Origin: Sedimenticola thiotaurini
GTDB lineage: Bacteria; Pseudomonadota; Gammaproteobacteria; Chromatiales; Chromatiaceae
Assembly (NCBI RefSeq): GCF_001007875.1
Contig: NZ_CP011412.1
Location: 3,782,001 to 3,846,000, forward strand
Direction: 5' to 3'
DNA length: 64,000 bases
Numbering within the stretch: position 1 is the first letter of the stretch; each line of letters starts with the position of its first letter. The notes beneath the pieces are model-generated. The model searched no databases, was not told the origin of the DNA, and saw only the letters and a program-made list of their open reading frames with translations. Below, one piece after another: positions 7,410 through 17,499 of the stretch. The translations under genes and the position numbers were made by a program.

Positions 7410-10073
7410 CTATCCGGATCTGGTCTGAAGCGGCTTTTGGCTGTCGCGATAGATCACGTCCCGGCGTATCAGCAGTTTCTCGCACTCCACCGCCAGCAGG
7501 GTCAGGGAGGCGATGGCGAAACAGATCAGCAGATCCGCCAGCGGCAGGGGGGCGGTATTGAACAGGGCATTCAGGGACGGGAGATAGATCACCGCCAGTT
7601 GCAGCACCACTGTCAGCATCACTGCCCCCAGCATGGCCGGATTGCTGAACAGCCCCTGGCTGAAGATTGACCGCTGGTCACTGCGTACCGCCATGGCGTG
7701 GAACAGCTGGGAAAAGGTCAGCACCGTCAGCACAATAGTCTGCCAGTTGGGGTCATCCTGTCCGATCGCCCAGGCCATGGAACCGATGGAGGTGGCACCG
7801 ATGAACAGTCCCACCCAGAGGATATGCTGCCACATGCCGTGGGCGAAAATGCTCTCCTCCGGCGGTCGGGGTGGACGCTGCATGCTGCCCGGCTCCTCCG
7901 GCTCCAGGGTAAAGGCCAGGCCCGGCAGTCCGTCGGTCACCAGGTTGATCCAGAGAATATGGATCGGCAGCAGCGGCACCGGCAGGCCCAGGAAGGGGGC
8001 GAGAAACAGGGTCCAGATCTCGCCCGAGTTGGAGGTCATGGTGTATTTGATGAACTTGCGGATGTTGTCAAAGATGCGCCGCCCTTCCCGGACCGCTTTG
8101 ACAATGGTGGCGAAGTTGTCATCCAGCAGCACCATGTCGGCGGCCTGGCGCGCCACATCGGTGCCGTTGTCGCCCATGGCCACACCGATGCCGGCCTGTT
8201 TCAGTGCCGGGGCGTCGTTGACCCCGTCACCGGTCATGGCGACAAACTCACCCTGTTGCTGCAACGCCTGCACGATGCGGATCTTCTGCTCCGGGGAGAC
8301 CCGGGCATAGACCCTCACCTCCCTGACCTGCTGCTGGAATTCATCCTCTGACAGTTGATCGAGCTGCTGACCGGTCAGCACCCGGGCCTGCTCCTGCACA
8401 ATACCCAGTCTGACCGCGATCGCTTTTGCCGTACCGGGGTGATCACCGGTAATCATCACCGGGGTGATCCCGGCCCGGCGACATTCGTCCACGGCAGCCC
8501 TGGCTTCGGCACGGGGCGGGTCGATCAGGGCGACCAGTCCCAGCAGGGTCAGGTGCTGATCCGCATCGTCCAGACTCTCCTCCGGTTCGGTGAAACGGCG
8601 TTGTGCCACGGCGATAACCCGGTATCCCTGGTTGGCCAGGGCCTCCGCCTGATCCAGCCAATCCCGGTTATGCAGTGCTTCAGGCCCCTCTGCCCCCCAC
8701 TGGTGATGACAGCGGGCCACCACCACCTCGGGGGCCCCTTTCACATAGGCGATGCTCCCGGTTCCGTCGGGGTGCAGGGTCAGCATCAGCTTGCGTTTAC
8801 TGTCGAACGGGATTTCTCCCCGTCGCGGCGCCTGCTGTTCCAGCGTCTGCTTCTGGAATCCGGCCGCTTCAGCCGCCTGGTACAGGGCCAGTTCGGTGGG
8901 CTCGCCCTGCGCTTGCTGCTGCTGTCGGGTGACGTCATTACAGAGTGCCAGCGCCTTGCCCATCTGGTGTGCGGCGGGTAGCGCCAGCGCCTCGGTCAGG
9001 GTGGAAAAGGGGCTGCCGGCAATCACAAAACGCTCCGCTGTCATGCGGTTTTGTGTCAGGGTGCCGGTCTTGTCGGAGCAGATGTAGGTCACTGAGCCGA
9101 GGGTTTCCACCGCCGGCAGGTTGCGCACCAGGCTGTTGTGCCGGCTCAGCCGCCGTGCCCCCATGGCCAGAGAGATGGTGATCACCGCCGGCAATGCCTC
9201 CGGGATGGCCGCCACCGCCAGGCTGATGGCGGTCAGCAGCATCAGCATCACCGGTTCTCCCTTGAACAGCCCGGTAATAAAAATCAGTGCACAGATCGCC
9301 AGGATGGCCAGGGCCAGGCGTCGGCCGAAACGGGCCATGCGGATCTGCAGAGGCGTCTGTACCGGTTTCTGCTCGCTCAGCAGCCTGGCGATCTGGCCGA
9401 TCTCGCTCTGCATGCCGATGGCGGTCACCACCCCTTCGCCCCGTCCCCGGGTGATGTGGCTGCCGCGAAACACCATGTTGTGCCGGTCCCCGGGTGGCAG
9501 GTTGGGGGTGGTGATCACGTCGCTATGCTTCTGGGCGGCCTGGGACTCACCGGTCAGCATGGATTCGTCGCTCTCCAGCCCCGCCGCTTGCAACAGGCGC
9601 ATGTCTGCCGCCACCAGGTTACCCGCCTCCAGCGAAACGATATCACCGGGTACCAGGTCGGGTGCCGGGACCGACTGCCGCTCTCCGTTTCGGCGTACCG
9701 ACACCTGGGGGATATCCATGGCCCGCAGGGCGGCTACCGCCTGCTCGGCACGATACTCCTGCACGGCACCGATCAGGCCATTGAGTGTCAGGATCACCAG
9801 TATGGCAATGCTGTCCTCCACTTCACCGATAATGCCGGAGACGATCGCGGCGGCGATCAGCACCAGGATCATGAAATCGGTAAACTGGTGCAGCAGCAGG
9901 AAAATCGGCGATTTGCGTTTTCCTTCACTGAGCAGGTTGGCGCCGTACTCTGTCCGCCGCTCCGCCACCTGCTGATCGGTGAGCCCCTGTTGCCGGTCAG
10001 AACCGAGGCGTGCCACAACCGCCTCCGCTGTCTCCTGGTAGCAGGCAGCGGCGCGATGTTGTGGTGTGTTCAT
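7410..10073 (-). CDS. P2-type cation-transporting ATPase (Ca2+/Mn2+-like)
   Basis: 887 residues with all landmarks of an active P-type pump: actuator loop MLTGESQA, phosphorylation site CSDKTGTLTQNRM, nucleotide-binding KGAPE and hinge TGDGVNDAPALKQAG. The TM4 motif IPEALPAV matches the PEGLP/PEALP ion-binding site of SERCA/PMCA-like pumps rather than the CPx site of heavy-metal pumps. It has an N-terminal cation-ATPase domain and about ten membrane segments, with TM6 WINLVTDGLPGLAFTLEP. This predicts export of Ca2+, Mn2+ or a similar hard cation from the cytoplasm. It starts 4 nt after the VIT-like gene, within an operon with that gene and the DUF211 gene. Confidence 0.93.
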   Translation of the reverse strand: MNTPQHRAAACYQETAEAVVARLGSDRQQGLTDQQVAERRTEYGANLLSEGKRKSPIFLLLHQFTDFMILVLIAAAIVSGIIGEVEDSIAILVILTLNGLIGAVQEYRAEQAVAALRAMDIPQVSVRRNGERQSVPAPDLVPGDIVSLEAGNLVAADMRLLQAAGLESDESMLTGESQAAQKHSDVITTPNLPPGDRHNMVFRGSHITRGRGEGVVTAIGMQSEIGQIARLLSEQKPVQTPLQIRMARFGRRLALAILAICALIFITGLFKGEPVMLMLLTAISLAVAAIPEALPAVITISLAMGARRLSRHNSLVRNLPAVETLGSVTYICSDKTGTLTQNRMTAERFVIAGSPFSTLTEALALPAAHQMGKALALCNDVTRQQQQAQGEPTELALYQAAEAAGFQKQTLEQQAPRRGEIPFDSKRKLMLTLHPDGTGSIAYVKGAPEVVVARCHHQWGAEGPEALHNRDWLDQAEALANQGYRVIAVAQRRFTEPEESLDDADQHLTLLGLVALIDPPRAEARAAVDECRRAGITPVMITGDHPGTAKAIAVRLGIVQEQARVLTGQQLDQLSEDEFQQQVREVRVYARVSPEQKIRIVQALQQQGEFVAMTGDGVNDAPALKQAGIGVAMGDNGTDVARQAADMVLLDDNFATIVKAVREGRRIFDNIRKFIKYTMTSNSGEIWTLFLAPFLGLPVPLLPIHILWINLVTDGLPGLAFTLEPEEPGSMQRPPRPPEESIFAHGMWQHILWVGLFIGATSIGSMAWAIGQDDPNWQTIVLTVLTFSQLFHAMAVRSDQRSIFSQGLFSNPAMLGAVMLTVVLQLAVIYLPSLNALFNTAPLPLADLLICFAIASLTLLAVECEKLLIRRDVIYRDSQKPLQTRSG

Positions 10074-10077
10074 ATGA

Positions 10078-10653
10078 TTATCCGACCAGCAGTATCAGGG
10101 CAACGGTGGCCAGGGCGATGGTGCTGGTCTTGAGACCGCTCAACAGCCAGTGGGTACCGCCGATATTGCCCAGGAATGCACCGAGGCCGAAGATACAGGC
10201 GAATGCACAGAGGATGGAGGCGAGCAGGGGATCCATAGCCAGATCGATGCCGCCGCGGGCCAAACCCAGGGGCAGAATGATGAGCAGGGACATCAGCAAG
10301 GGGGCCGCGCCATTGACCAGGGCGATGATCAGTGGCATGCCCCGCGCCGCGCTGGCGTGGGCGCTGTCGGACAGGTCATGGACCATGGCCTGTTCCAGAT
10401 CCGCCAGTGCCTTGCGGCGTTCTGCGCTCTCACTCAGGTAGGCGCTGGAGAGGCCGCTGATACCGAGAGCGATGGCGGCACCCAGGCAGGCGCTGATGAC
10501 CAGACTGAGTACCGCATCGCCACTCAGATAGAAGCCGGTTATCAGCCCCAGCATGGTGAGGGCGCCATCGAAACCGTTGACCACGAAGTAGCGGCGAATA
10601 ATCCCCTGGGACTTGGTCAGGTGCAGCCAGAGTGTCAGTTTGTCGAAAAACAT
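10078..10653 (-). CDS. VIT1/CCC1-like membrane transporter
   Basis: 191 residues with about five membrane helices. The N-terminal helix FVVNGFDGALTMLGLITGFYLSG resembles the ion-path helix of VIT1/CCC1 transporters, which move Fe2+ or Mn2+. A charged cytoplasmic segment (SESAERRKALADLEQAM) follows helix 2, as in that family, although the metal-binding domain of plant VIT1 is reduced here. Co-location with a P2-type ATPase and DUF211 suggests a metal-handling operon. The metal specificity is not readable from the sequence. Confidence 0.8.
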   Translation of the reverse strand: MFFDKLTLWLHLTKSQGIIRRYFVVNGFDGALTMLGLITGFYLSGDAVLSLVISACLGAAIALGISGLSSAYLSESAERRKALADLEQAMVHDLSDSAHASAARGMPLIIALVNGAAPLLMSLLIILPLGLARGGIDLAMDPLLASILCAFACIFGLGAFLGNIGGTHWLLSGLKTSTIALATVALILLVG

Positions 10654-10677
10654 CGTGGGTTCAATTCCCTATTGGCC

Positions 10678-10947
10678 TCAATCGCGGTCCGCTGCGTTGT
10701 GTTCCACCTCCACCACATCGATACTGTGGATCGAGGCGCCCATCTCGGCGATGGCGGCCTGGATCTGCTCATAATCGATGCTGTCGCCTTTGATCTCCAC
10801 CTGCAGGGTTTCGGTGCGGGCGTCGATCTCGGCCACCGTTAAGCGGACCTGGCAGTTCCCGGTGCGGGCCAGCGCCTTGCTGAAGTCGATCACGTCCGGG
10901 TGGTGAGGTTTAAGGATATCCAGCAGCAGGCGCTTGATATGCGTCAT
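10678..10947 (-). CDS. DUF211 protein
   Basis: 89 residues from the ATG at 10947, chosen because a GGGGAC ribosome-binding site lies just upstream and because the family begins with a (M)xxIKRLLLDILKPHHP motif, seen here as THIKRLLLDILKPHHPDVI. A ferredoxin-like alpha/beta pattern follows: CQVRLTVAEIDARTETLQVEIKG, then SIDYEQIQAAIAEMGASIHSIDVVEV. DUF211 is known mainly from archaea and some proteobacteria as a small oligomeric protein without a defined role. Here it is the first gene of an apparent operon with the VIT-like and P-type ATPase genes (25 and 4 nt gaps), suggesting a regulatory or chaperone role in cation export. The role is inference. Confidence 0.85.
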   Translation of the reverse strand: MTHIKRLLLDILKPHHPDVIDFSKALARTGNCQVRLTVAEIDARTETLQVEIKGDSIDYEQIQAAIAEMGASIHSIDVVEVEHNAADRD

Positions 10948-11327
10948 GTGATTGTCCCCTGGGGTTGTTGGTGATTCTGTCCGGTAACTGGCCGTGGGAG
11001 ATCCCTGAATGGCAGGTGGCTCCTGATAAAAACCTGTGTCCATTGTACGCTATTTGTATCGGGTTAGGGATGATCCGCCGGATGTCTCAGCCGCTACTAA
11101 TGGTGCATATGGATGACTGGCTGAACAGTCGGCTGGCTGAGTGATCCGGTCACACTGCCGGTCTTGCCCGGTCAATCCGCAGCCCGGATACGCCGGCAGG
11201 AACATCGCGCTTATGGGAGGTCGATTGGGGGTCGGCGGTGTGGCGGAGGCCAATTCGGTTATATTTCAACCTGAGGGATGGTATTTTTTAATCCATCCCA
11301 GCAGGGCCAGATAACCGGGAGAGCAGC
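10948..11327. other. Divergent intergenic region upstream of ald
   Basis: Holds the promoters of the DUF211 operon (minus) and ald (plus). No convincing gene was seen. The only clear structure is the inverted repeat at 11275-11299, listed separately. Confidence 0.5.
11275..11299 (+). promoter_or_regulatory. Inverted repeat in the ald leader
   Basis: GGGATGG, 11 nt AT-rich spacer, CCATCCC: a perfect 7-bp dyad ending 28 nt before the ald start codon. It may be an operator or a leader hairpin. Upstream, TATATT at about 11260-11265 could be a -10 box. Confidence 0.35.
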
Positions 11328-12446
11328 ATGCTGATTGGCGTACCGAAAGAGATTAAAAACAATGAATACCGGGTGGGACTGACCCCGGCCAGTGCCGGCG
11401 AACTGATCCGCCATGGCCACCAGGTGATGGTGGAGAGCCAGGCGGGGGCGGGCATCGGCATGGATGATGCCGCCTACCGGATGGTCGGTGCGGAGATCCT
11501 GGACGATCCCCGGCAGATCTTCGAGCGGGCCGAGCTGGTGATCAAGGTGAAAGAGCCGCAACCGGCGGAGTGCCGCCAGCTGCGGGAGGGGCAGTTGCTG
11601 TTCACTTACCTGCACCTGGCCCCCGATCCGCAGCAGACCGAACTGCTGGTCAGCTCCGGGGTGACCGCCATTGCCTACGAGACAGTCACTAACCGGCGCG
11701 GCGGGCTGCCGCTGCTGGAGCCGATGTCGGAGGTGGCGGGGCGTATGTCGATCCAGGCAGGTGCCATGTGCCTGGAGAAATCCCACGGTGGTGCCGGGCT
11801 GCTGCTGGGGGGCGTGACCGGAGTGGCATCGGCCAACGTGGTGGTGATCGGCGGTGGCGTGGTGGGTACCAATGCCATCCGCATGGCGATGGGCCTGGAG
11901 GCCCGGGTGACGGTGCTGGATCGCTCCCTGGAGCGTCTGGCGGAACTGGATATGCAGTTCGGCGGCCGGCTCAATACCATCTACCCAACCCGGGAGGCGC
12001 TGGAGGCGTACGTGCTGGATGCCGACCTGGTGATCGGTGCGGTACTGGTGCCGGGGGCGGCGACGCCCAAGCTGGTGACCCGTGACATGCTGGGGCGTAT
12101 GCGACCCGGCTCGGTGCTGGTGGATGTGGCGATTGACCAGGGCGGCTGTTTTGAGACCTCCCGTCCCACCACCCATGCGGACCCGACCTACATCGTGGAT
12201 AATGTTGTGCACTACTGCGTGGCCAATATGCCCGGTGCGGTGGCCCGCACCTCCACCTTTGCGTTGAATAACGCCACCCTGCCTTTTGCACTGGCCCTGG
12301 CGGACAAGGGCTTTCCCCAGGCGCTGGCGGATAATCCCGGTCTGCTGGACGGGCTCAACGTGCACCGGGGTCGCATCACCCATGAGGCGGTGGCTACGTC
12401 GCTCGGTTACGACTACCTGCCGGCCCGGGAGGCGCTGGCGCTCTGA
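11328..12446 (+). CDS. ald: Alanine dehydrogenase
   Basis: 372 residues, the usual length of the family. It catalyses NAD-dependent oxidative deamination of L-alanine to pyruvate and ammonia, or the reverse. The N-terminus (MLIGVPKEIKNNEYRVGLTP) is the family signature; K and H residues of the substrate site lie in VIKVKEPQ and FTYLHLAPD. The Rossmann dinucleotide loop reads VVIGGGVVGTNA, followed by the acidic VTVLDRS strand that selects NAD. The C-terminal NMPGAVARTSTFALNNATLP is also characteristic. GGGAGAGC upstream of the ATG is a good ribosome-binding site. The gene appears monocistronic, with a dyad in its leader. Confidence 0.96.
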   Translation: MLIGVPKEIKNNEYRVGLTPASAGELIRHGHQVMVESQAGAGIGMDDAAYRMVGAEILDDPRQIFERAELVIKVKEPQPAECRQLREGQLLFTYLHLAPDPQQTELLVSSGVTAIAYETVTNRRGGLPLLEPMSEVAGRMSIQAGAMCLEKSHGGAGLLLGGVTGVASANVVVIGGGVVGTNAIRMAMGLEARVTVLDRSLERLAELDMQFGGRLNTIYPTREALEAYVLDADLVIGAVLVPGAATPKLVTRDMLGRMRPGSVLVDVAIDQGGCFETSRPTTHADPTYIVDNVVHYCVANMPGAVARTSTFALNNATLPFALALADKGFPQALADNPGLLDGLNVHRGRITHEAVATSLGYDYLPAREALAL

Positions 12447-12473
12447 GTGGTGGAGCAACCGGGGGACAAGGGG

Positions 12474-13595
12474 TCAGCCGAGGGTGACCGATTTACGGAA
12501 CCGGGACAGGGCCACCAGAAAAAACACCACCCCCATCGCCAGCAGGGCAAAGAACTGGGGCCAGACCGCTGTCCAGCCGGCTCCCCGGTAGAGAATCGCC
12601 TGGGCGAACTGAACGAAGTGGGTGGTGGGTGCCAGCTGCATAATATCCTGTACCAGGACGGGCATGCTCTCCCGGGGTGTAATACCCCCTGACAACAACT
12701 CCAGGGGCAGGAGGATCAGGATCATCAGCAGTCCCAACTGCGGCATGGAGCGGGCCACTGTGCCGAGGAATATGCCCAGTGAGGTGGTGGCGAACAGATG
12801 TACCGAGACGCCAAACAGGAACAGCGCGATGGAGCCCTGGATCGGCACCTGGAGCAGACCCTGGATCACCAGCAGCAGAGAGAGGGCGGTGGCAGACAGG
12901 ATGATCGCGCCATTGGCCCAGATCTTGGCACAGACAATCTGCAGTGGCGTGATCGGCATCACCAGCAGATGCTCCAGGGTGCCGTGTTCCCGTTCCCGGA
13001 TCACCGCAGCGCCGGTCAGGATGATCGAGATCATGGTGATCACATTCATCAGCTCCATGACACTGCCGAACCAGGCGCTGGTCAGGTTTGGATTGAACTT
13101 GATATGGGTGGTGAGGGCGATGGGGTACTGGTACTCGGCCCGGTAACCCTGGAGCGCTTCGCTGATCTCGCCGCTGATGATGTACTGGATATAGTTGTCA
13201 CCGATAAAGGCCTGGCCCATACGGGTAGCGTCGATATTGACCTGGATATCGGGTTGCTTACCGGCCAGCAGATCGCGCTGGAAGCGATGTGGTATGTAGA
13301 TGACAAAGGTGTATTTTCCGTTGTCCATCATCCGGTCCACATCCTGCGTTGAGATCAGGTCCGGGGTCTTGAAGTAGGGGCCGTAGAAGGCCTGGATGAT
13401 GCGCTTTGAGATGATCGACTGATCCTCATCCACCACCGCGATAGGGGCGTTGTGCAGCTCCATGGAGGTGCTGGATGAGACGCTGTAGATCATACCGCTG
13501 AAGGCGAACAGGACAAAAATCAGCAGCACCTTGTCATGCAACAGGCTGCGCAGCTCCTTGATGCCCAGTTGAAAAATATTGCCGCCGAAACCCAT
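12474..13595 (-). CDS. ABC-2 export permease (YhhJ-like)
   Basis: 373 residues from the ATG at 13595, one base after the TAA of the upstream RbbA-like gene. It has an N-terminal helix (VLLIFVLFAFSGMIYSV), a periplasmic domain of about 130 residues and five C-terminal helices, with the ABC-2 motif EREHGTLEHLLVMPITPLQI. The order HlyD-like, RbbA-like, ABC-2 permease matches the yhiI-rbbA-yhhJ locus of E. coli. Together with the permease half of RbbA it would complete a heterodimeric exporter. Substrate unknown. Confidence 0.92.
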   Translation of the reverse strand: MGFGGNIFQLGIKELRSLLHDKVLLIFVLFAFSGMIYSVSSSTSMELHNAPIAVVDEDQSIISKRIIQAFYGPYFKTPDLISTQDVDRMMDNGKYTFVIYIPHRFQRDLLAGKQPDIQVNIDATRMGQAFIGDNYIQYIISGEISEALQGYRAEYQYPIALTTHIKFNPNLTSAWFGSVMELMNVITMISIILTGAAVIREREHGTLEHLLVMPITPLQIVCAKIWANGAIILSATALSLLLVIQGLLQVPIQGSIALFLFGVSVHLFATTSLGIFLGTVARSMPQLGLLMILILLPLELLSGGITPRESMPVLVQDIMQLAPTTHFVQFAQAILYRGAGWTAVWPQFFALLAMGVVFFLVALSRFRKSVTLG

Positions 13596-13596
13596 C

Positions 13597-16335
13597 TTAC
13601 CGGTCCTGTTTGCGCAGAAAGAGCACACTGGCGATGGTCAGTACCGGAATAAAGGCGGCCAGTGGCAGAAAATGTTGTGACAGGCTGGGAAAACCGAGCG
13701 CCTTGGTGAAGGCGCCGCGACTCGCCTCCAGGAAGTAGGTGGTCGGGAACAGCCGGCCGATGATCGCCCCCGCACCCTCCATGGAGCTGACCGGGTGGGT
13801 CAGTCCGCAGAAGTTGATGGCAATCATCAGGGTCAGCACCGAGGTGCCGGCCAGTGCCGCGACCTGGGTCCGGGTGAACGCAGACATCAGCAGCCCGAGA
13901 CCGGTGGTGGCGGTCACATACAGCAGTGCCGCCAGGCTGAGGGCTGTCAGGCTCCCTTTCAGGGGTACCCCCAGCACGAATACTGCCAGAGCGACCAGGC
14001 CGATAAAGCTGATCATGCTGCCCAGGATGTAGGGTAGCTGCTTGCCGATCAGAAACTCCAGCCGGGTCACTGGCGTCACGTAGAGGTTGGTGATCGAGCC
14101 CAGCTCTTTTTCACGTACCACACCCAGGGCCATCAGGATGGCCGGGATGAACACCAGCAACAGGGGGATCACCGCCGGCACCATGGCATCCAGGCTTTTG
14201 AAATCCTGGTTGTATCGATAGCGGGATTTGATATCCACCGGTACCACGGTGGGGATGATGCCGTAGGTGCGCAGTGACAGGTCGGTCAGGTAGGCCAGGT
14301 GGGTGCCCTGTATGTAGCCGTAGATGGTTTCCGCCCGAAACGGCATGGCACCATCGATCCATACCGCCACCTCCGGTTGTCGGCTGCGCTTCAACTGCCG
14401 TCCGAAGCCCGGCGGAATCTCGATGGCCAGGCTCAATTCACCCCGGGCCATGCGCTGCTCCAGCTCTTCGGTACTGTGGATATCCGGGCGCTGGATGAAG
14501 TAGCGGGAGCCGGCAATGTTCTGAATGTAGTCCCGGCTCTGCGGGGTCTGGTCCCGGTCCAGCACGGCGAAGCGCAGATCCTCCACATCCAGGGTGATAC
14601 CGTAGCCGAGGATGAACATCAGGATCACCGAGCCGAGCAGGGCGAAGGTGAGCCGGATCGGGTCACGCAGCAGCTCCAGGGTTTCCCGGTAGGCATAGGC
14701 GAACAGGCGTTGCAGACTGAACCGGCTGGGTGGTTGCTGCGACCGCCGCTCCTCCGATGGCGCTGTGGTCGCCGGCGCGGTGCTCTCCGTCAGCGGTGTT
14801 GCGGTGGCCTCCTCCAGGTAGCCGATGAATGCCTGCTCCAGGTTGTCCACACCCCGTGCCCGGCAGAGTCCTTCCGGGGTGTCGCTGGCCAGCACCCGGC
14901 CGGCATGCATCAGGGAGATGCGGTCGCAACGGGTCGCCTCATCCATAAAATGGGTGGAGATGAAAATGGTCACCGATTCCTTGCGGGACAACTCCACCAG
15001 CAGTTGCCAGAAATTGTCCCGGGCCACCGGGTCAACACCGGATGTGGGTTCGTCCAGGATCAGCATCTCCGGGCTGTGCACCACCGCAACCGCCAGTGAC
15101 AGACGCTGGCGGATACCCAGTGGCAGGTCGCCCGGCAGGTTGTGGCGGTAGTGCTCCAGCTTGAAGCGTTGGGTCAGTTCATCGACGCGTGCCCCGATAT
15201 CCTTTTCCGGCAGATGGAACAGTCGGGCGTGCAACTCCAGGTTCTGCTGTACAGTCAGCTCGTTGTAGAGAGAGAACGCCTGGGACATGTAGCCGACCCG
15301 GTTACGGGTCGCCATGTCGTGGGTGTCCACCTTGTGGCCGAACAGCTTGCCTTCGCCTTCGCTGGGGGGCAGCAGGCCGGTGAGCATCTTCATGGTGGTG
15401 GTCTTGCCGCAGCCGTTGGAGCCGAGGAAGCCGAAAATCTCGCCCCGTTCGATCTCCAGGCTGACATGATCCACGGCGGTGAAATCACCAAACCGCTTGG
15501 TCAGGCCGCTGGCGCTGATGGCCGGTTCGCCAGCAACCGCTTGCCGGGGTGGCACCACCAGGCGTTGATGATGATGCCGCTTCTGCTCCGGCAGCAGGGC
15601 GATAAAGACATCGTTCAGGGTCTCCTGTCCGGTGCGCTGTTTCAACTCCATCGGTGCACCGCTGCCGAGTACCTGACCCTCATCCATGGCTACCAGCCAG
15701 TCAAACTGCTCCGCCTCCTCCATGTAGGCAGTAGCCACCAGCACGCTCATGTTGCGCTGACGTTGGCGAATCCGGTCGATCAGTTCCCAGAACTGACGCC
15801 GGGAGAGGGGGTCGACGCCGGTGGTGGGTTCGTCCAGGATCAGCAGCTCGGGATCATGGATCAGGGCGCAACAGAGACCCAGTTTCTGTTTCATGCCACC
15901 GGACAGCTTGGCCGCCGGGCGATCGGCAAAAGGGGTCAGTCCGGTGCTCTGCAGCAGGTCGTGAATACGCTGGCGCCGCTCCTGGCGGTCCTGTCCGAAC
16001 AGCCGGCCGAAGAAGTCCACATTCTCATACACCGACAGGGTGGGGTAGAGGTTCTTGCCAAGACCCTGGGGCATATAGGCGATGCGGGGGGAAACGACGG
16101 CACGGAAATGGCTGTCGCTCATCTCTCCGTCCAGCACCTTCAACTGGCCCTGCTGTAGCGAGCGGGCCCCGGCGATCAGCGCCAGCAGGGTCGACTTGCC
16201 GACCCCGTCCGGGCCGATCAGGCCCACCATCTGACCGGCGGGCAGGGTCAGGTCGATCTGACTCAATACCTGGTTGCTACCGTAGCGGTGGGTCAACCCG
16301 GAGATGCTGACAACGTTGGCGGACTGAACGGTCAT
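13597..16335 (-). CDS. rbbA: RbbA-like fusion of two ABC ATPase domains and an ABC-2 permease
   Basis: 912 residues. ATPase domain 1 has Walker [10 protein letters not shown], signature LSGGMKQKL and Walker [14 protein letters not shown]. ATPase domain 2 has Walker [11 protein letters not shown] and Walker [13 protein letters not shown], but its signature is LPLGIRQRL instead of LSGGQ, so one composite ATP site is probably weak. After a linker rich in T, A and S comes an ABC-2 permease domain with six helices (for example [20 protein letters not shown]). E. coli RbbA was first described as a ribosome-bound ATPase; its domain make-up and operon point equally to an exporter. Gene order with HlyD-like and permease genes is conserved. 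It starts 2 nt after the HlyD-like stop. Confidence 0.93.
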   Translation of the reverse strand: MTVQSANVVSISGLTHRYGSNQVLSQIDLTLPAGQMVGLIGPDGVGKSTLLALIAGARSLQQGQLKVLDGEMSDSHFRAVVSPRIAYMPQGLGKNLYPTLSVYENVDFFGRLFGQDRQERRQRIHDLLQSTGLTPFADRPAAKLSGGMKQKLGLCCALIHDPELLILDEPTTGVDPLSRRQFWELIDRIRQRQRNMSVLVATAYMEEAEQFDWLVAMDEGQVLGSGAPMELKQRTGQETLNDVFIALLPEQKRHHHQRLVVPPRQAVAGEPAISASGLTKRFGDFTAVDHVSLEIERGEIFGFLGSNGCGKTTTMKMLTGLLPPSEGEGKLFGHKVDTHDMATRNRVGYMSQAFSLYNELTVQQNLELHARLFHLPEKDIGARVDELTQRFKLEHYRHNLPGDLPLGIRQRLSLAVAVVHSPEMLILDEPTSGVDPVARDNFWQLLVELSRKESVTIFISTHFMDEATRCDRISLMHAGRVLASDTPEGLCRARGVDNLEQAFIGYLEEATATPLTESTAPATTAPSEERRSQQPPSRFSLQRLFAYAYRETLELLRDPIRLTFALLGSVILMFILGYGITLDVEDLRFAVLDRDQTPQSRDYIQNIAGSRYFIQRPDIHSTEELEQRMARGELSLAIEIPPGFGRQLKRSRQPEVAVWIDGAMPFRAETIYGYIQGTHLAYLTDLSLRTYGIIPTVVPVDIKSRYRYNQDFKSLDAMVPAVIPLLLVFIPAILMALGVVREKELGSITNLYVTPVTRLEFLIGKQLPYILGSMISFIGLVALAVFVLGVPLKGSLTALSLAALLYVTATTGLGLLMSAFTRTQVAALAGTSVLTLMIAINFCGLTHPVSSMEGAGAIIGRLFPTTYFLEASRGAFTKALGFPSLSQHFLPLAAFIPVLTIASVLFLRKQDR

Positions 16336-16337
16336 GT

Positions 16338-17327
16338 TCAGGGCAGCCTGACCTGCAGTTCAGCTGGCCACTCGGCGTCTGACTTCAGCAGCACGTAGGC
16401 CATGCCCGGCAGGCCGGTTTTCACCTTCTCCACATGCTGCTTCAACAGCTTGGAATCGATTTTCACCTTGACCCGGAACATCAGCTTCTCCCGTTCTGAA
16501 CGGGTCTCCACCGCTTTGGGCGTGAACTGTGCCCGGGGCGCCACAAAAGAGATCCTGGCCGGGATAGTGTACTGGGGGATGGCATCCAGAATAATGCGCG
16601 CTTCCGATCCCACGTCCAGGTTGCCCACCTCGGCGGTGGGCAGGAAGATGGTCATGTAGACATCGGTCAGATCCAGCACCGACAACACCTTGCCCCCCGC
16701 CGCCAGCACTTCGCCCGGTTCGGCCAGTCGGTAGAGCACCCGGCCACTGATCGGGGTGGTCAGTTGACTGTCGGCGATATTGCCCTGCAGCCGTTCAATC
16801 CGCGCCTCCGCCGCCTCGATACCCGCTTCCGCCTGTACCACCTGGATCTTGGCTGCCTTCAGGGCGGCCTGGGCGGAACGCAGAGCCGTGCGCTGCTGGT
16901 CCACCGTCTCCTGTGAGACATGGCCCTGGTCAATCAGCTTCAGTGAACGGTTCAGTTCAGCCTGGGCGAAGCTGAGTTCCGACTCCCGCTGCAACACGAT
17001 GGCCGCGGCGTATTCCCGTGATTCCCGTGCTTCGCGCAAGCCCGCCTCGGCTTCACGCAGTTGCGCCTGCAGGTCGACCGTGTCCATGGTGGCCAGCACC
17101 TGGCCCGCTTCCACCATGTCACCCTCCTGTACCAGTACGGTCTCGACCCGGCCGGCATACTTGGTGGCGATATCGTACTCGGTCGCTTCGATGCGGCCAT
17201 TGCCGGATGCGACGTTGTCCGGCAGTTGGGAGGCGTACTTGGTGGTCCAGAGATACCAGCCCGCCCCGCCGGCCAGGGCAACGACGATGAGTATGATAAG
17301 GATCTTGTTTAAGGCTGTGTCTCGCAT
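16338..17327 (-). CDS. HlyD-family membrane fusion protein
   Basis: 329 residues from the ATG at 17327 (GGAG upstream); a longer frame exists but its extra residues look non-coding. An N-terminal anchor ([19 protein letters not shown]) leads to a biotinyl-lipoyl-like beta domain ([24 protein letters not shown]), a long coiled-coil hairpin (about 90-190, many E, A and Q) and a second lipoyl half ([23 protein letters not shown]). This adaptor links inner-membrane ABC exporters to an outer-membrane channel. It is the first gene of the HlyD-RbbA-permease operon. Confidence 0.93.
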   Translation of the reverse strand: MRDTALNKILIILIVVALAGGAGWYLWTTKYASQLPDNVASGNGRIEATEYDIATKYAGRVETVLVQEGDMVEAGQVLATMDTVDLQAQLREAEAGLREARESREYAAAIVLQRESELSFAQAELNRSLKLIDQGHVSQETVDQQRTALRSAQAALKAAKIQVVQAEAGIEAAEARIERLQGNIADSQLTTPISGRVLYRLAEPGEVLAAGGKVLSVLDLTDVYMTIFLPTAEVGNLDVGSEARIILDAIPQYTIPARISFVAPRAQFTPKAVETRSEREKLMFRVKVKIDSKLLKQHVEKVKTGLPGMAYVLLKSDAEWPAELQVRLP

Positions 17328-17499
17328 GGCGGGAAGCTCCGGACCTGATTCGAACAGATTGGAAGATGTGTCCTGATGTTTGCTGGTTGCGTAACCGGGA
17401 GAGTCGGTTGTTTGTCTCTTTCGGATACAGTGATTATACCGTTGTGGGCCGGTCAATCAGTTGATCCAGCGCACCCTTAGCGTGCTATCGCCCATGGCG

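Noticed and set aside
8355-8981. Long open frames antisense to the P-type ATPase, and similar ones opposite other GC-rich genes (for example 11259-12458 opposite ald, 54642-56123 opposite acs, 60859-62343 opposite the symporter)
   Set aside because: They are mirror frames of strongly supported genes, have low-complexity His/Gln/Gly-rich translations and show no domains.
10649-10665. T-loop-like GGGTTCAATTCCC between the VIT-like and DUF211 genes
   Set aside because: No acceptor, D or anticodon arms can be drawn around it, and it lies in a 25-nt gap between two genes.
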